DNA of 51,585 nucleotides from Chlamydiota bacterium (GTDB lineage Bacteria > Chlamydiota > Chlamydiia > Chlamydiales > SM23-39). Where the stretch lies: assembly GCA_027451825.1 (NCBI GenBank), contig DAIDHZ010000013.1:1-51585 (forward strand), read 5' to 3'. The stretch's first letter is position 1, and each line of letters starts with the position of its first letter. Made by a program: the position numbers and the translations under genes. Positions 8,726 to 16,673 of this stretch are shown in pieces. The notes below the pieces were generated by a model that saw only the letters and a program-made list of their open reading frames with translations, made no database searches and was not told the origin of the DNA.

Positions 8726-8753
8726 TTGTTTTTTAGCGCTATTTAATTATAGT
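8726..8753 (+). promoter_or_regulatory. Possible sigma70-type promoter of the SET gene
   Basis: TTGTTT and TATAGT are separated by 16 bp. The -10 box lies only 8 bases before the ATG at 8762, so a transcript from here would have almost no leader, which weakens the call. The mobile element ends 12 bp upstream. Confidence 0.3.
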
Positions 8754-8761
8754 TAAAAACT

Positions 8762-9466
8762 ATGGAATTTAACTTATTAAGACAGGAAATTAGCCAAGAA
8801 TTGAAAGATTTTGGTGCTAAAAAAATTAAACAGCATAAAATCTATGTCCCTCGAGCGACTCAAAAAACTTTAAGAAGTCTTGCTAAAGTTTTAGAGGAAA
8901 TTCGACAGCATGGCCTTCCCAAATATTTAGTCCTTAAAAAATTAAAAAAAGGGCTTGGATATGGGATTTTTTTACATCCGGAAGCAAAACCTATTTTAAA
9001 AGGTGACGTGATTGCTCCTTATTCCGGAGAGGTTTCTTTATCTCCTCAAAATCAGTCGAATTCTTCTGATTACATATTTTCTTTGCTGATAGACTTGCAT
9101 CTTACACGAAAAGAACAGCATTTTTGGGATCCGAAGAGGTGTTACCATCCTCGTCGCCTTTATTCAATCGATTTAGATGCTTGTAAAAAAGGAAATTTCA
9201 CTCGTTTTATTAATCATTCCGAAAAGCCAAATATCGAAGCAAAGTTTCTTCGAATTCCAAAAAACTCTTTCGGTCTTTTGCCGGCTCCTTTTGAAGTTTT
9301 TTATATTGCAAAGAAAACCATCCGACCCGGAGAACAGCTTCTTGTTTGTTATGAGGGAGCGGAAGACAAAAGCTATTGGGGAGCTTTAAACATTAAGCCG
9401 TTTCCAATGACGCCAAAAACATTTCAGATCAATTCTTCTCTTGAAATTGTGGAAGTCTTAATATGA
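8762..9466 (+). CDS. SET-domain protein, putative lysine methyltransferase
   Basis: 234 residues. SET enzymes transfer methyl from S-adenosylmethionine to lysine. The family elements appear in order: GYGIF near 67-70, an acidic Y-S-G-E at 87-90, the RFINHSEKPN signature (NHS at 151-153, cofactor and pseudoknot region), FYIAKKTIRPGEQLLVCYEG with the catalytic-type Tyr197. A helical N-terminal region of about 55 residues precedes the domain. Chlamydiae carry secreted SET proteins reported to act on host histones or on their own histone-like proteins; whether this one does is inference. It is flanked by mobile elements, and SET genes in bacteria are often of eukaryotic origin. Start is the first ATG. 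Confidence 0.85.
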   Translation: MEFNLLRQEISQELKDFGAKKIKQHKIYVPRATQKTLRSLAKVLEEIRQHGLPKYLVLKKLKKGLGYGIFLHPEAKPILKGDVIAPYSGEVSLSPQNQSNSSDYIFSLLIDLHLTRKEQHFWDPKRCYHPRRLYSIDLDACKKGNFTRFINHSEKPNIEAKFLRIPKNSFGLLPAPFEVFYIAKKTIRPGEQLLVCYEGAEDKSYWGALNIKPFPMTPKTFQINSSLEIVEVLI

Positions 9467-9555
9467 GCATTAACCCCTCCGCATTCCAATCCAACACTTT
9501 TTTGATTTTCAACAACTTGCAACACACCTACCAAAATTCTCGAAAGCTCTTAAAA

Positions 9556-10017
9556 CTATAAATCTAAACAAAGACTAGCATGAGTAGCAATACTATTTAA
9601 GTCTAGCCGAATCTCAGGCGACTGACCGACTGGTGAAGCTAACAAAGGAGAATTTGGATGCGTTGAGTGTAAATCCTTCGGAGTTTGTGGCGTAGGTTGT
9701 TTTCGCTCAGAAGTTTCTGATGGAATATCTTTTCTAGAAAACATTGCAAAGCAGTCTGTCAAGTCCGCAAAATGATTCTGTACGAATGCATCAAATGTGC
9801 TATTAAATACGAGATCTCCTCGAGGAACTATGATTTGAACAGGTCCTTTTATATGAGACACAAAACTTTCTAAATCGCGAAGACCTTCAAATATCCCTCG
9901 ATGAGAGGAGAAATAAGGAGTCGCTTTACAAACCTGGGTCCCCTTCTCATCCGAAAAAACAAGTTCTGAACCTGAATACGAAAGATTACATCGTATAGCC
10001 TTGCATTCTACGGCCAT
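9556..10017 (-). CDS. Hypothetical protein
   Basis: 153 residues with no recognised domain. The first two thirds are mixed helix and strand; the last third is rich in Pro, Ser and Thr and likely disordered. No signal peptide or membrane segment is seen. AGGGAG lies seven bases before the ATG, which supports the gene being translated. The next gene upstream on the same strand, the alpha/beta hydrolase, ends 59 bp away, so the two may share a transcript. Confidence 0.55.
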   Translation of the reverse strand: MAVECKAIRCNLSYSGSELVFSDEKGTQVCKATPYFSSHRGIFEGLRDLESFVSHIKGPVQIIVPRGDLVFNSTFDAFVQNHFADLTDCFAMFSRKDIPSETSERKQPTPQTPKDLHSTHPNSPLLASPVGQSPEIRLDLNSIATHASLCLDL

Positions 10018-10076
10018 AATTTTACTCCCTTAGGATGTTTTTCATCTTTTCAGCAAACCATTGTACCGGAAACAGA

Positions 10077-10991
10077 TTATTGAGTCACCCGAGCTACAGC
10101 CGTAAATAAAAGAGCTTTGCATCTTTGATCCCAATCTAAGACAACATCCCCTTCTTTTACAGAGCCATCTTTAAATAACTCCCACTGCCGAGGAACGGAA
10201 GAAATATCCCCCTTTTTTTGCTGACTTTCGATAAAAAGATAGATCGGATCTGCATCAGATGTAAAATAACCGGAATGATTTCCCTCTAAAAAGAGAGTAC
10301 AGTCAATGAATTGAACGTTCGCCGGCGCATCGGCAAGATCGATATTCGTATCTGATCCCAATGCTTCATGATCTTTGATCACCTCATAGCTGTTTAAAGC
10401 GATGTCTACATCAGAATGAAAAACATACATCGATTGACAAAGCTTCAACGCACCTGCATATTCTCCTCTTCGATCAATCGAATCATTATTCACAGCTGCT
10501 GCAAATGAATAAAAATAACGCAACAGAGGTTTCTTAACAGGAACATGGGATAAGGCTTCTAACATAACACGATTTCCCATGCTGTGAGCGACCACATCTA
10601 CGCACGTTGCTTTCTCACTCAAATGCATTAAGGTAACAGCCAATCGGTTCGTCAATAAAAATGACTGAGCATTCTTTTCCGCCTCAAAATAGGCTTCGAT
10701 ATTATGATATCCAGGCCAAAAGTAATGGATCACCAAATCATAAAGAGGTTTTCCATCAGCGCTTTTTAAGGCTCCCATTTTTTGAGAAAGCATTTGATAC
10801 GTCTTTTGAGCCTCTTCCAGTGTGTTATTATAACCATGAACCAAAAACAAAACTTTTTTATCTTCAAAATGAGAAAAATCAATGGGATCAATGGAAAACA
10901 TATACGTTGCTTGAGCTATCTGCTCTGAGCTCCAAAAATCTTCTCGATCGGACATGCAAACAATTTTTTGAGAAGATGGTAAATCAAACAT
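10077..10991 (-). CDS. Alpha/beta-hydrolase fold protein, DUF900-like
   Basis: 304 residues from the chosen start. The oxyanion strand KKVLFLVHGYNNTLEEA (46-62) and the nucleophile elbow VVAHSMGNRVMLEAL (Ser137) match the DUF900 group of esterase-like hydrolases. An Asp in VFHSDVD and a His in LEGNHSGYF follow in triad order. The ATG at 10991 was preferred over one four codons upstream (11003) because GAGGGG lies just before it at normal spacing. There is no signal peptide, so it should act in the cytoplasm unless secreted by another route. The hydrolase-like tip of the Rhs protein at the start of the window shares the fold type but no clear sequence similarity. Confidence 0.75.
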   Translation of the reverse strand: MFDLPSSQKIVCMSDREDFWSSEQIAQATYMFSIDPIDFSHFEDKKVLFLVHGYNNTLEEAQKTYQMLSQKMGALKSADGKPLYDLVIHYFWPGYHNIEAYFEAEKNAQSFLLTNRLAVTLMHLSEKATCVDVVAHSMGNRVMLEALSHVPVKKPLLRYFYSFAAAVNNDSIDRRGEYAGALKLCQSMYVFHSDVDIALNSYEVIKDHEALGSDTNIDLADAPANVQFIDCTLFLEGNHSGYFTSDADPIYLFIESQQKKGDISSVPRQWELFKDGSVKEGDVVLDWDQRCKALLFTAVARVTQ

Positions 10992-11054
10992 ACTGCCCCT
11001 CATTCAAAAAACAGACATTCTATGATGAATAGAAAATTTTTGAAAAGAAAGAAA

Positions 11055-11378
11055 TCAAGGAATCGCTTTTTCAGAAACTTGAATGTACTCAATTTCTGAA
11101 ACACCTTCCATCATTTGCCCTCCTTCATAAAGAGCTTTGATTTTCTCTCGATCAATCGTCTCTTCCATTTTCGTGGCGCTTAATTCCCTAGCTCGGTCAA
11201 GGGGTAAGGAGATGGATAGTCTTCGATAGCGACGCACCAAATATTGAGCCACTTGCATTGTTTTATTTTGCATTTGTTGCAGAATAGAACTACCGAGAGC
11301 TTTTCTTTGCTCTTCCAAGGCAGCAATTTGCTTACTTATTTCTCGATAATGTTTGATCTTTTCTTCTAAATCCATCAC
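11055..11378 (-). CDS. Hypothetical coiled-coil protein
   Basis: 107 residues. The first 45 residues (EEKIKHYREISKQIAALEEQ and on) have heptad spacing typical of a coiled coil; the rest is a short basic then acidic region. No catalytic motif or membrane segment is seen. Small coiled-coil genes of this size occur in phage-derived and host-interaction loci, but nothing here decides between them. Confidence 0.5.
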   Translation of the reverse strand: MMDLEEKIKHYREISKQIAALEEQRKALGSSILQQMQNKTMQVAQYLVRRYRRLSISLPLDRARELSATKMEETIDREKIKALYEGGQMMEGVSEIEYIQVSEKAIP

Positions 11379-11503
11379 ACTGTTTGAACCTTTTAATGGA
11401 GTTCTCCTAAGCGTGAAAACTCTTAATGTTCGTGTTCATTATACCGATTGCAATATTATCTCAAAGCCAATAGCCACGCTCACATAGAAAACAATCTTGT
11501 CTA

Positions 11504-11714
11504 TATACCGAAAATGATTCAAGAATCGAGAAATGGAGGACGAAGCATTGCTTCGCCTAAAATAGCGAGTTTCTCTCCATTGGGCAAGGAGGCTTCTCAA
11601 AATTTGCATTCGGAGCGAGTGACCATTGCCGAAAGGCAAGGCACGAGTGAGCATGCGAATTTTGAGGAAAAGCCGACGCTGCCAAAAACCGATTCTTCAG
11701 GTTGTTTCGGTATA
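11504..11714. mobile_element. 211-bp miniature inverted-repeat element, TATACCGAAA family (copy B)
   Basis: Copy B is inserted in the opposite orientation to copy A and matches most of its length, including the CGAAGCATTGCTTCG palindrome, the TTGCATTCGGAGCGAG block and the internal hairpin. Its outer repeats begin TATACCGAAA on both sides and end in AAGAATCG; the left arm resembles copy A while the right arm resembles copy C at 39694. Reading frames across it on both strands are fortuitous. Confidence 0.8.
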
Positions 11715-11744
11715 CTCTGTTGATTGAAAGCGATTTGAAGGAAA

Positions 11745-11960
11745 ATGTATCCATCACTGCATGTAATGGAGCCTTCGCGCATTCAGAATATCGACCTATT
11801 TCGTGATCTCCTATTCAGATTAGGATTTGATGTCAGCCGAGTCGATGAGAAGTGGAAATTCACGTTTATCAAGGCTATCAAAACGGAAAGGGCGTTAAAC
11901 CAAGAAGTGCTGGATTTTTTGATTCCTTCCGCGCTTTTAAAACTAATTTGCTTATGCTAG
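11745..11960 (+). CDS. Small hypothetical protein, possibly a gene fragment
   Basis: 71 residues, starting at an ATG with GAAGGA a few bases upstream. The sequence (EPSRIQNIDLFRDLLFRLGF, then a short charged helix) is protein-like, but no family was recognised. It begins 30 bp after a mobile element and could be the tail or head of a gene cut by it. Confidence 0.3.
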   Translation: MYPSLHVMEPSRIQNIDLFRDLLFRLGFDVSRVDEKWKFTFIKAIKTERALNQEVLDFLIPSALLKLICLC

Positions 11961-11995
11961 AGTTATTATGAGAATGATGAGGACTAAGGTTTTCT

Positions 11996-12784
11996 TTATA
12001 TCTGCTCTAATATTTGATCTAGTACCTTAGGTTTCCACACTCTGCAAATATCGGAATCATCACATACTCTCCCTGAATAAATGCCCATAAATTTTGTTTC
12101 ATATCCGCCGTTCATAATAAATTTTCCATCACTTGTTGCATATCCGCTTGAAAGTCTCAAAATAACTGGAGCACCAGACAGTCCTGATCGACCAGATGCA
12201 TTAACATAAAACAAGGGAATATCGCCGATATCAACACATGGTTCGGATGCGATAAAACCAGTAACCCAAATAGGTAAGACCCCTCCTGCGGATTTTCCTA
12301 AGGGAAAGCCTATTATTGAAATAGGCATAGCGGGGGTAGGAATCATATCAACAGACGCTAACGTTAGGTCAAAATTATGAATTTGTAGATGATACTGATT
12401 TGTACCTATTTTGATTATTTCCGAAGTTGGGTTTAGAGGAAGCAAAACTACATCTATTTCTTTACCTTTAGCATGTTCAATCCAATTTTTTTCTTCAGGA
12501 TTGATTTCATTTGTTTTGTAAAGAGGAACTTTAATCGAAAACCAATCAACCGTATTTGGATGAATAGATTTAAGATGATGCCAAATTATTATTGAGTTCG
12601 GTAATGCTCCTTGCTTATGCATTGCTTGACCTGTTAAAGGATTAATTCCAGTAACAACATGCCAGTTTGTGGCTAAGTAATATTTTCCATCTTTTTCGAC
12701 TATAAAGCCTGTTGCAGTACCCAACTTTTGATTGTCAAAACACAGTTCTAGTAGGATACTTGTTAAGCTTAATCGATCAATCAT
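11996..12784 (-). CDS. Trypsin-like serine peptidase (S1 fold)
   Basis: 262 residues. The triad is visible in the usual order: His42 in LATNWHVVTG, Asp111 in EIDVVLLPL and Ser203 in SGRSGLSGAPV. The TATGFIVEKDGKYYLATN start is the typical first barrel. There is no signal peptide and no PDZ domain, so it is not a DegP-type periplasmic protease; stand-alone cytoplasmic S1 proteins of this kind are often found in defence or mobile regions. It lies 24 bp downstream of a toxin-antitoxin pair on the same strand and could be co-transcribed with it. Confidence 0.8.
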   Translation of the reverse strand: MIDRLSLTSILLELCFDNQKLGTATGFIVEKDGKYYLATNWHVVTGINPLTGQAMHKQGALPNSIIIWHHLKSIHPNTVDWFSIKVPLYKTNEINPEEKNWIEHAKGKEIDVVLLPLNPTSEIIKIGTNQYHLQIHNFDLTLASVDMIPTPAMPISIIGFPLGKSAGGVLPIWVTGFIASEPCVDIGDIPLFYVNASGRSGLSGAPVILRLSSGYATSDGKFIMNGGYETKFMGIYSGRVCDDSDICRVWKPKVLDQILEQI

Positions 12785-12808
12785 TTGTATTACTTTTTTA
12801 AAATAGAT

Positions 12809-13111
12809 TTAAGTTAATCGTAAATTCAGTCCAAGCGCGGTCACCAAAGAAACAAGAGTGTGCCATTTAGGATTGCCCTTTTCTGAAAGAGTCTTATAAA
12901 GACTTTCTCTTCCAATCCCAGCTTTTTTAGCAAGATTTCCGACTCCACCTTGAGCTTCGGCAACATTGCGAATAGCGACGAGGAAAAGATGTTGAGATTC
13001 TTCATCACCTTTAAGACTTTCTTCTAAGGCAGCATTGAGATAGGCAACAGCTTCATCATGATCCTTTAGCTTTTCTAAGAGCCATTCTTGATAATTTTTA
13101 CTTTTTGCCAT
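12809..13111 (-). CDS. Antitoxin, addiction-module antidote family with XRE-type HTH
   Basis: 100 residues. The C-terminal half carries a helix-turn-helix (GGVGNLAKKAGIGRESLYKTL) followed by WHTLVSLVTALGLNLRLT, the ending of the HigA-like 'probable addiction module antidote' family; the EWLLEKLKDHDEAVAYLNAALEE start is also characteristic. It should bind and neutralise the toxin encoded just upstream and repress their promoter. The gene overlaps the toxin gene by 14 bp. Confidence 0.85.
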   Translation of the reverse strand: MAKSKNYQEWLLEKLKDHDEAVAYLNAALEESLKGDEESQHLFLVAIRNVAEAQGGVGNLAKKAGIGRESLYKTLSEKGNPKWHTLVSLVTALGLNLRLT

Positions 13112-13439
13112 GTTTTTTCTCCCTCAATTGGTATTCTTTTAAATACTCCTTAGCTTTATTAATGTCATTGGTTTGCGAACTTTTATCTCCTCCGCAGAGC
13201 AAGAGCACAATCTTATTGCCTATTTTCGAGTAATAGACTCTAATTCCTGGTCCGTAGTGAATTCTCAGTTCTGCAATTCCATCGCCAAGGGCTTTACAAT
13301 CACCAAAATTCCCAACCTTTAAACGGTCAAGACGTGTAAGGATTTTGGCGCGTGTATGTAGCTCTCTCAGGCCTTCAAACCAATCGTCAAAGGGGCAATG
13401 ACCAGTAGCTGTTTCGTAAAGCTCAATCTCGATTTCCAT
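13098..13439 (-). CDS. Toxin, RelE/HigB-like (phage Gp49-like killer protein)
   Basis: 113 residues from the ATG at 13439. YETATGHCPFDDWFEGL, RAKILTRLDRLKVGNFGDCKALGDGIAELRI and GPGIRVYYSKIGNKIVLLLCGGDKSSQ are diagnostic of the addiction-module killer family, which cleaves mRNA on the ribosome. An upstream ATG at 13475 is in frame but would place a perfect palindrome (13448-13465) inside the gene; with the start at 13439 the palindrome falls in the promoter region. The gene order toxin then antitoxin, with overlap, is the HigBA arrangement. All family segments are intact. Confidence 0.85.
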   Translation of the reverse strand: MEIEIELYETATGHCPFDDWFEGLRELHTRAKILTRLDRLKVGNFGDCKALGDGIAELRIHYGPGIRVYYSKIGNKIVLLLCGGDKSSQTNDINKAKEYLKEYQLREKKHGKK

Positions 13440-13447
13440 AACCTTAC

Positions 13448-13465
13448 TGTATCCTGCGGGATACA
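13448..13465. promoter_or_regulatory. Palindrome, probable operator of the toxin-antitoxin operon
   Basis: TGTATCC and GGATACA are perfect inverted 7-mers separated by four bases and end 8 bp before the toxin start. HigA-type antitoxins bind such palindromes to repress their own operon; binding here is inferred. Confidence 0.55.
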
Positions 13466-13534
13466 TTATTTGCAAGAGGCTTGTAAATGGCTAAATTTGA
13501 GGGTAATAAAAACTTATCTTTAAAGTCTAGCCAG

Positions 13535-14008
13535 TCAAAAGTTCGAAGAGTTCCCAGTATCTGGAGTATAAAATGGATCTTCTTCCTCCAATCGTTCAAT
13601 CGCATACATTTCTTCATTAGACATTCCTTCGAGTTCTCCCCAACCGCGTTCTGCTAATTCGGCAACAACATGAAATTGCGCACTCGGATGGATAGAATAA
13701 ATTTCTTTTGCTGTTTGAAGAGCTCGGTTAAGAGGACTGGATACAATAGAGACTATATTTACATTCCTAGTTTCTAAAGCAAACGCTTGCGCTTTAAAGA
13801 AACCTTTCTCATCATGAGCTACAGAAGATATAAATTCCGCTTTCGAAAGAAATTCGACATAACGAGGATCGTCATCAGTCCGTGGAGATCTTGATGTTGT
13901 AATAGGAACAACAGCAAAGCGTTGAGGCTCAAAATCGGCGACTCCATGAGCAAGCGTCGTTTTCCCAACTCCGCTCAATCCAAACAATGCAATAGGGATC
14001 ATATTCAT
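13535..14008 (-). CDS. Chimeric protein: guanylate-kinase-like P-loop half joined to a histidine-phosphatase fragment
   Basis: 157 residues. Residues 1-75 look like the front of a guanylate kinase: P-loop GLSGVGKTT (10-18) and VPITTSRSPRTDDD with YVEFLSKAEF, the place where GMP kinases have their TTRxxRxGE and DYHFVS segments. Residues 84-140 instead look like the middle of a histidine phosphatase: IVSSPLNRALQTAKEI and AERGWGELEGMSNEEMY. The phosphatase RHG motif and its second catalytic His are absent, and the C-terminus stops abruptly. The simplest reading is a fusion made by a deletion between two genes, probably non-functional as an enzyme. A complete gmk is present at 34208-34801. Confidence 0.6.
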   Translation of the reverse strand: MNMIPIALFGLSGVGKTTLAHGVADFEPQRFAVVPITTSRSPRTDDDPRYVEFLSKAEFISSVAHDEKGFFKAQAFALETRNVNIVSIVSSPLNRALQTAKEIYSIHPSAQFHVVAELAERGWGELEGMSNEEMYAIERLEEEDPFYTPDTGNSSNF

Positions 14009-14278
14009 CTTCCTTTTGGAGGACCTTTCTAAAAAATTCCGAATAAATTTAAAACAGAAACTATATTTTTAGCAAATCCGAAACAACCTTCTAAATAACT
14101 TCGGGCGTTGTTAGTCTTTTTTAAGTTTGTAAGATGGGTCAAGAAAAAAATTTCATGATGACCACAAGGTGACAAGATGCGTAGGCGAGGCAAATCCAAA
14201 TTGGGTCTCTCGAGCCGCCCGTTCAATTTAAAAGATTCGATTGATTAGATCAAAGCGAGAAACTAAAATAAGGAAATC
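14009..14278. other. Intergenic region with an unexplained open frame
   Basis: A reverse-strand frame of 65 codons (14029-14226) encodes ERPNLDLPRLRILSPCGHHE and neighbouring residues. It has no ribosome-binding site, and the base composition of the 14150-14225 part is more GC-rich than its surroundings, suggesting a fragment of a repeat or structural RNA-derived sequence rather than a gene. No tRNA fold was found. Confidence 0.35.
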
Positions 14279-15325
14279 ATGAACCCCATAAAACCTTCTT
14301 CATTAAAACCAAAAGACAAAGTCGCTATCCTCTCTCCTTCTTCCGGAATGCCCTTTTTATTTCCGTGGGTCTATGAACAAGGATTAAGCCGCATTCGAAG
14401 CATGTTTGATTTAGAGCCTATCGAATTTCCAACGGCACGTAAAAGATCAGAATTTTTAGCCCAAAATCCAAAAGCTCGAGCCGATGATATCAATCAAGCG
14501 TTTCAAGACCCCTCTATCAAAGCCATCATCTCCACTATTGGAGGCAATGATCAGATCCGAATTCTTCCTTACTTAGATCAAAAAGCGATCTCAGCAAATC
14601 CCAAAATTTTTATGGGCTATAGCGACGCAACAAATCTTCATTTATTTCTGTGGAATCTTGGGATTATCTCCTACTATGGCGGTGCTGTGATGACCCAATT
14701 TGCGATGGGAAAAGAAATGCATCCCTACACCGTTGATTCGATCAAAAAAGCTCTTTTTCAGCCTCAAATAGGACGCGTTTTTGCAGCTCCTCAATACACC
14801 GATGTCGATTTGGATTGGAAAAACAAAGAAAATCTACACAAAGATCGCCCAATGTACCAAAGCCAAGGTTGGCGTTGGACCAATGCTCAAGATGAAATCA
14901 TCGAAGGAAGACTTTGGGGAGGCTGTCTTGAGGTCTTAGAATTTCATTTATCCATTCGACGCTTTTTACCTCCTCTAGAGCATTTAGAAAATACCATTTT
15001 ATTTATCGAAACTTCTGAAGAAATGCCTTCCTTTGGCTTTGTTTATCGATTCATTGCTTTGCTCGGAGAATTTGAAATGTTAAAAAAATTCAAAGCCATC
15101 TTGGTAGGATATCCAAAGGCTGAGTTTTGCGGCATGCTTCCTCCAGAAGGAAAAGAAGCCTTTATTCTCAACCAGCAAAATGCCATTCAAGATGCACTTG
15201 AAAATTACAACGCTCGCCTACCCGTTATTTTCAATCTCAATTTTGGCCATACCGACCCTCAAATGATCATCCCCAGCGGGGGAAAAGTGAAAATTGATTG
15301 CAAAGCAAAAACCATAGAATTTTAG
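14279..15325 (+). CDS. LD-carboxypeptidase / MccF-like peptidase (S66 family)
   Basis: 348 residues. S66 enzymes cleave an amide next to a D-amino acid in murein tetrapeptides (LdcA) or in microcin C-type nucleotide peptides (MccF). The nucleophile is Ser115 in MGYSDATNLH, preceded by IKAIISTIGGNDQIRILPYLD; the general-base Glu is expected in LWGGCLEVLEF and His in NFGHTDPQMIIPSGG near the end, all present. The length and the N-terminal KPKDKVAILSPSSG favour the MccF-like branch. No signal peptide, so cytoplasmic, where it could recycle murein peptides or inactivate a peptide antibiotic. It is followed three bases later by a DUF1937 gene on the same strand. Confidence 0.88.
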   Translation: MNPIKPSSLKPKDKVAILSPSSGMPFLFPWVYEQGLSRIRSMFDLEPIEFPTARKRSEFLAQNPKARADDINQAFQDPSIKAIISTIGGNDQIRILPYLDQKAISANPKIFMGYSDATNLHLFLWNLGIISYYGGAVMTQFAMGKEMHPYTVDSIKKALFQPQIGRVFAAPQYTDVDLDWKNKENLHKDRPMYQSQGWRWTNAQDEIIEGRLWGGCLEVLEFHLSIRRFLPPLEHLENTILFIETSEEMPSFGFVYRFIALLGEFEMLKKFKAILVGYPKAEFCGMLPPEGKEAFILNQQNAIQDALENYNARLPVIFNLNFGHTDPQMIIPSGGKVKIDCKAKTIEF

Positions 15326-15328
15326 GAA

Positions 15329-15694
15329 ATGATGACTCTTTCATATCTTGCGTGTCCTTTTCGACACATCGATCCAAATATTCAAAAAAAACGGTGCCTT
15401 ATCGCTCATTATGTAGCTGCAAAGCTCTCTTTACAAGGACACCTTATTTTCTCTCCCCTGACTCATAATAGCCTCCTTATCGATATCATAGAGGACAAAG
15501 TCCCTCCTGAACATTGGATGCGTTTTGATCTCACCATTTTAGCTGCCTGCAATAAGCTCATTGTTTTGAAATTGGAAGGATGGGAATCATCAAAAGGCGT
15601 TCAAAGAGAAATTTTGTTTGCTCAAGAAAAGAAAATACTCATCGAAGAGATGGACCCTCCTAAAGAAAACCTCATTTCTTCTTTCAATGTATAA
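15329..15694 (+). CDS. DUF1937 protein (nucleoside-deoxyribosyltransferase-like fold)
   Basis: 121 residues. SYLACPFRH at the start, LIFSPLTHN, WMRFDLTILAACNKLIVLKLEGWESSKGVQREILFA and a short tail fit DUF1937, whose fold resembles nucleoside 2-deoxyribosyltransferases. The substrate is unknown. It starts three bases after the S66 peptidase gene and overlaps the menC start by 8 bp if the first ATG of menC is used, so these three genes form a tight operon. Confidence 0.75.
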   Translation: MMTLSYLACPFRHIDPNIQKKRCLIAHYVAAKLSLQGHLIFSPLTHNSLLIDIIEDKVPPEHWMRFDLTILAACNKLIVLKLEGWESSKGVQREILFAQEKKILIEEMDPPKENLISSFNV

Positions 15695-16673
15695 AATGGA
15701 GGATCTCTCTTTTCATCCTTATGAAATTCCTCTAACAACGGGCAAAATTCGTACAGGATGTCTCATTCATATCACCGATAGGCTGGGAAATTGCGGCATA
15801 TCAGATGTAGCGCCTCTGCCACAATTCAGTCTTGAATCTCTTACAGAAGCCATTCAGCAATTCAAGAAGAAAAAAGAAGAAATTCTTCATACTCACTGGG
15901 GTTCTGACTTTTTAGAGAAAATAGACTCATGGAATCTTTTTCCATCCGTGCAATTTGCACTGGAATCGGCACTTTTATCGATTTTTTCTCCTCGAATAGA
16001 ACTCACAATTCCAACAAGCGCTCTTTTAATGGGATCTTTTCAAGAAATTCTTCATCTAGCACGGTTAAGACAACAAGAGGGCTTTACATCTGCCAAGCTC
16101 AAAGTCAACAACTTAAGTTTTAAAGAAGCCTTCCAAATCATTCACACATTAAAAGATACCTTTCAACTTCGTATCGATGTAAACCGCGCTTGGAATACGA
16201 CCGATTCTCTTGAGTTCTTTTCAAAATTTCCAGAAAATACGTTTGATTACGTAGAAGAGCCGTTTCAAAATCCTCACGATCTAGACCAATTCACATTGCA
16301 TCCTTTGGCTGTTGATGAATCTTTTCCAGGAGATCTTTCTTTAAAAGAACTAGAATCTCTTCCCAATCTCAAAGCACTCATTTACAAACCAACCATTCAA
16401 GGCGGCATCTTTAAAAGCTTGCATTTACATGAATGGACCCAAAAAAGAAAAATCCAATTCATCTTAAGCAGTAGCTTTGAAAGTGATGTTGGACTTATGA
16501 ACATCGTCTCTTTAGCGAACCTACTTTCTCTTAAAGATCCTATAGGCATCGGAACATATCATTATTTAAACCAATATTTAGGAGATCCTTTATTTTTTAC
16601 TCATTCCCATGTCACAATCTCTTCAAAACCATGGAAAACAATCCTGAACAAATCCAATTTTCAGACTTTCTGA
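15687..16673 (+). CDS. menC: o-Succinylbenzoate synthase (enolase superfamily)
   Basis: 328 residues from the ATG at 15687; an ATG at 15696 is equally possible because neither has a clear ribosome-binding site. MenC dehydrates SHCHC to o-succinylbenzoate in menaquinone synthesis. The enolase-superfamily residues are visible: Lys137 and Lys139 in SAKLKVN, Asp164 and Asn166 in RIDVNRAW, Glu190 in YVEEPF, Asp210 in AVDESF and Lys234 in IYKPTIQGG, followed by ILSSSFESDVGLM which is close to the MenC ISSSIESSLGL segment. Proximity to an S66 peptidase raises L-Ala-D/L-Glu epimerase as an alternative, but the NRAW and SSSFES segments favour MenC. No other men gene is in this window. Confidence 0.82.
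   Translation: MYKMEDLSFHPYEIPLTTGKIRTGCLIHITDRLGNCGISDVAPLPQFSLESLTEAIQQFKKKKEEILHTHWGSDFLEKIDSWNLFPSVQFALESALLSIFSPRIELTIPTSALLMGSFQEILHLARLRQQEGFTSAKLKVNNLSFKEAFQIIHTLKDTFQLRIDVNRAWNTTDSLEFFSKFPENTFDYVEEPFQNPHDLDQFTLHPLAVDESFPGDLSLKELESLPNLKALIYKPTIQGGIFKSLHLHEWTQKRKIQFILSSSFESDVGLMNIVSLANLLSLKDPIGIGTYHYLNQYLGDPLFFTHSHVTISSKPWKTILNKSNFQTF

Noticed and set aside
11439..11782. Several frames on both strands across copy B
   Set aside because: All are by-products of the palindromic element.
15687..16673. L-Ala-D/L-Glu epimerase reading of the enolase-superfamily gene, suggested by the S66 peptidase next to it
   Set aside because: The NRAW and SSSFES segments match MenC better; kept as a minor alternative only.
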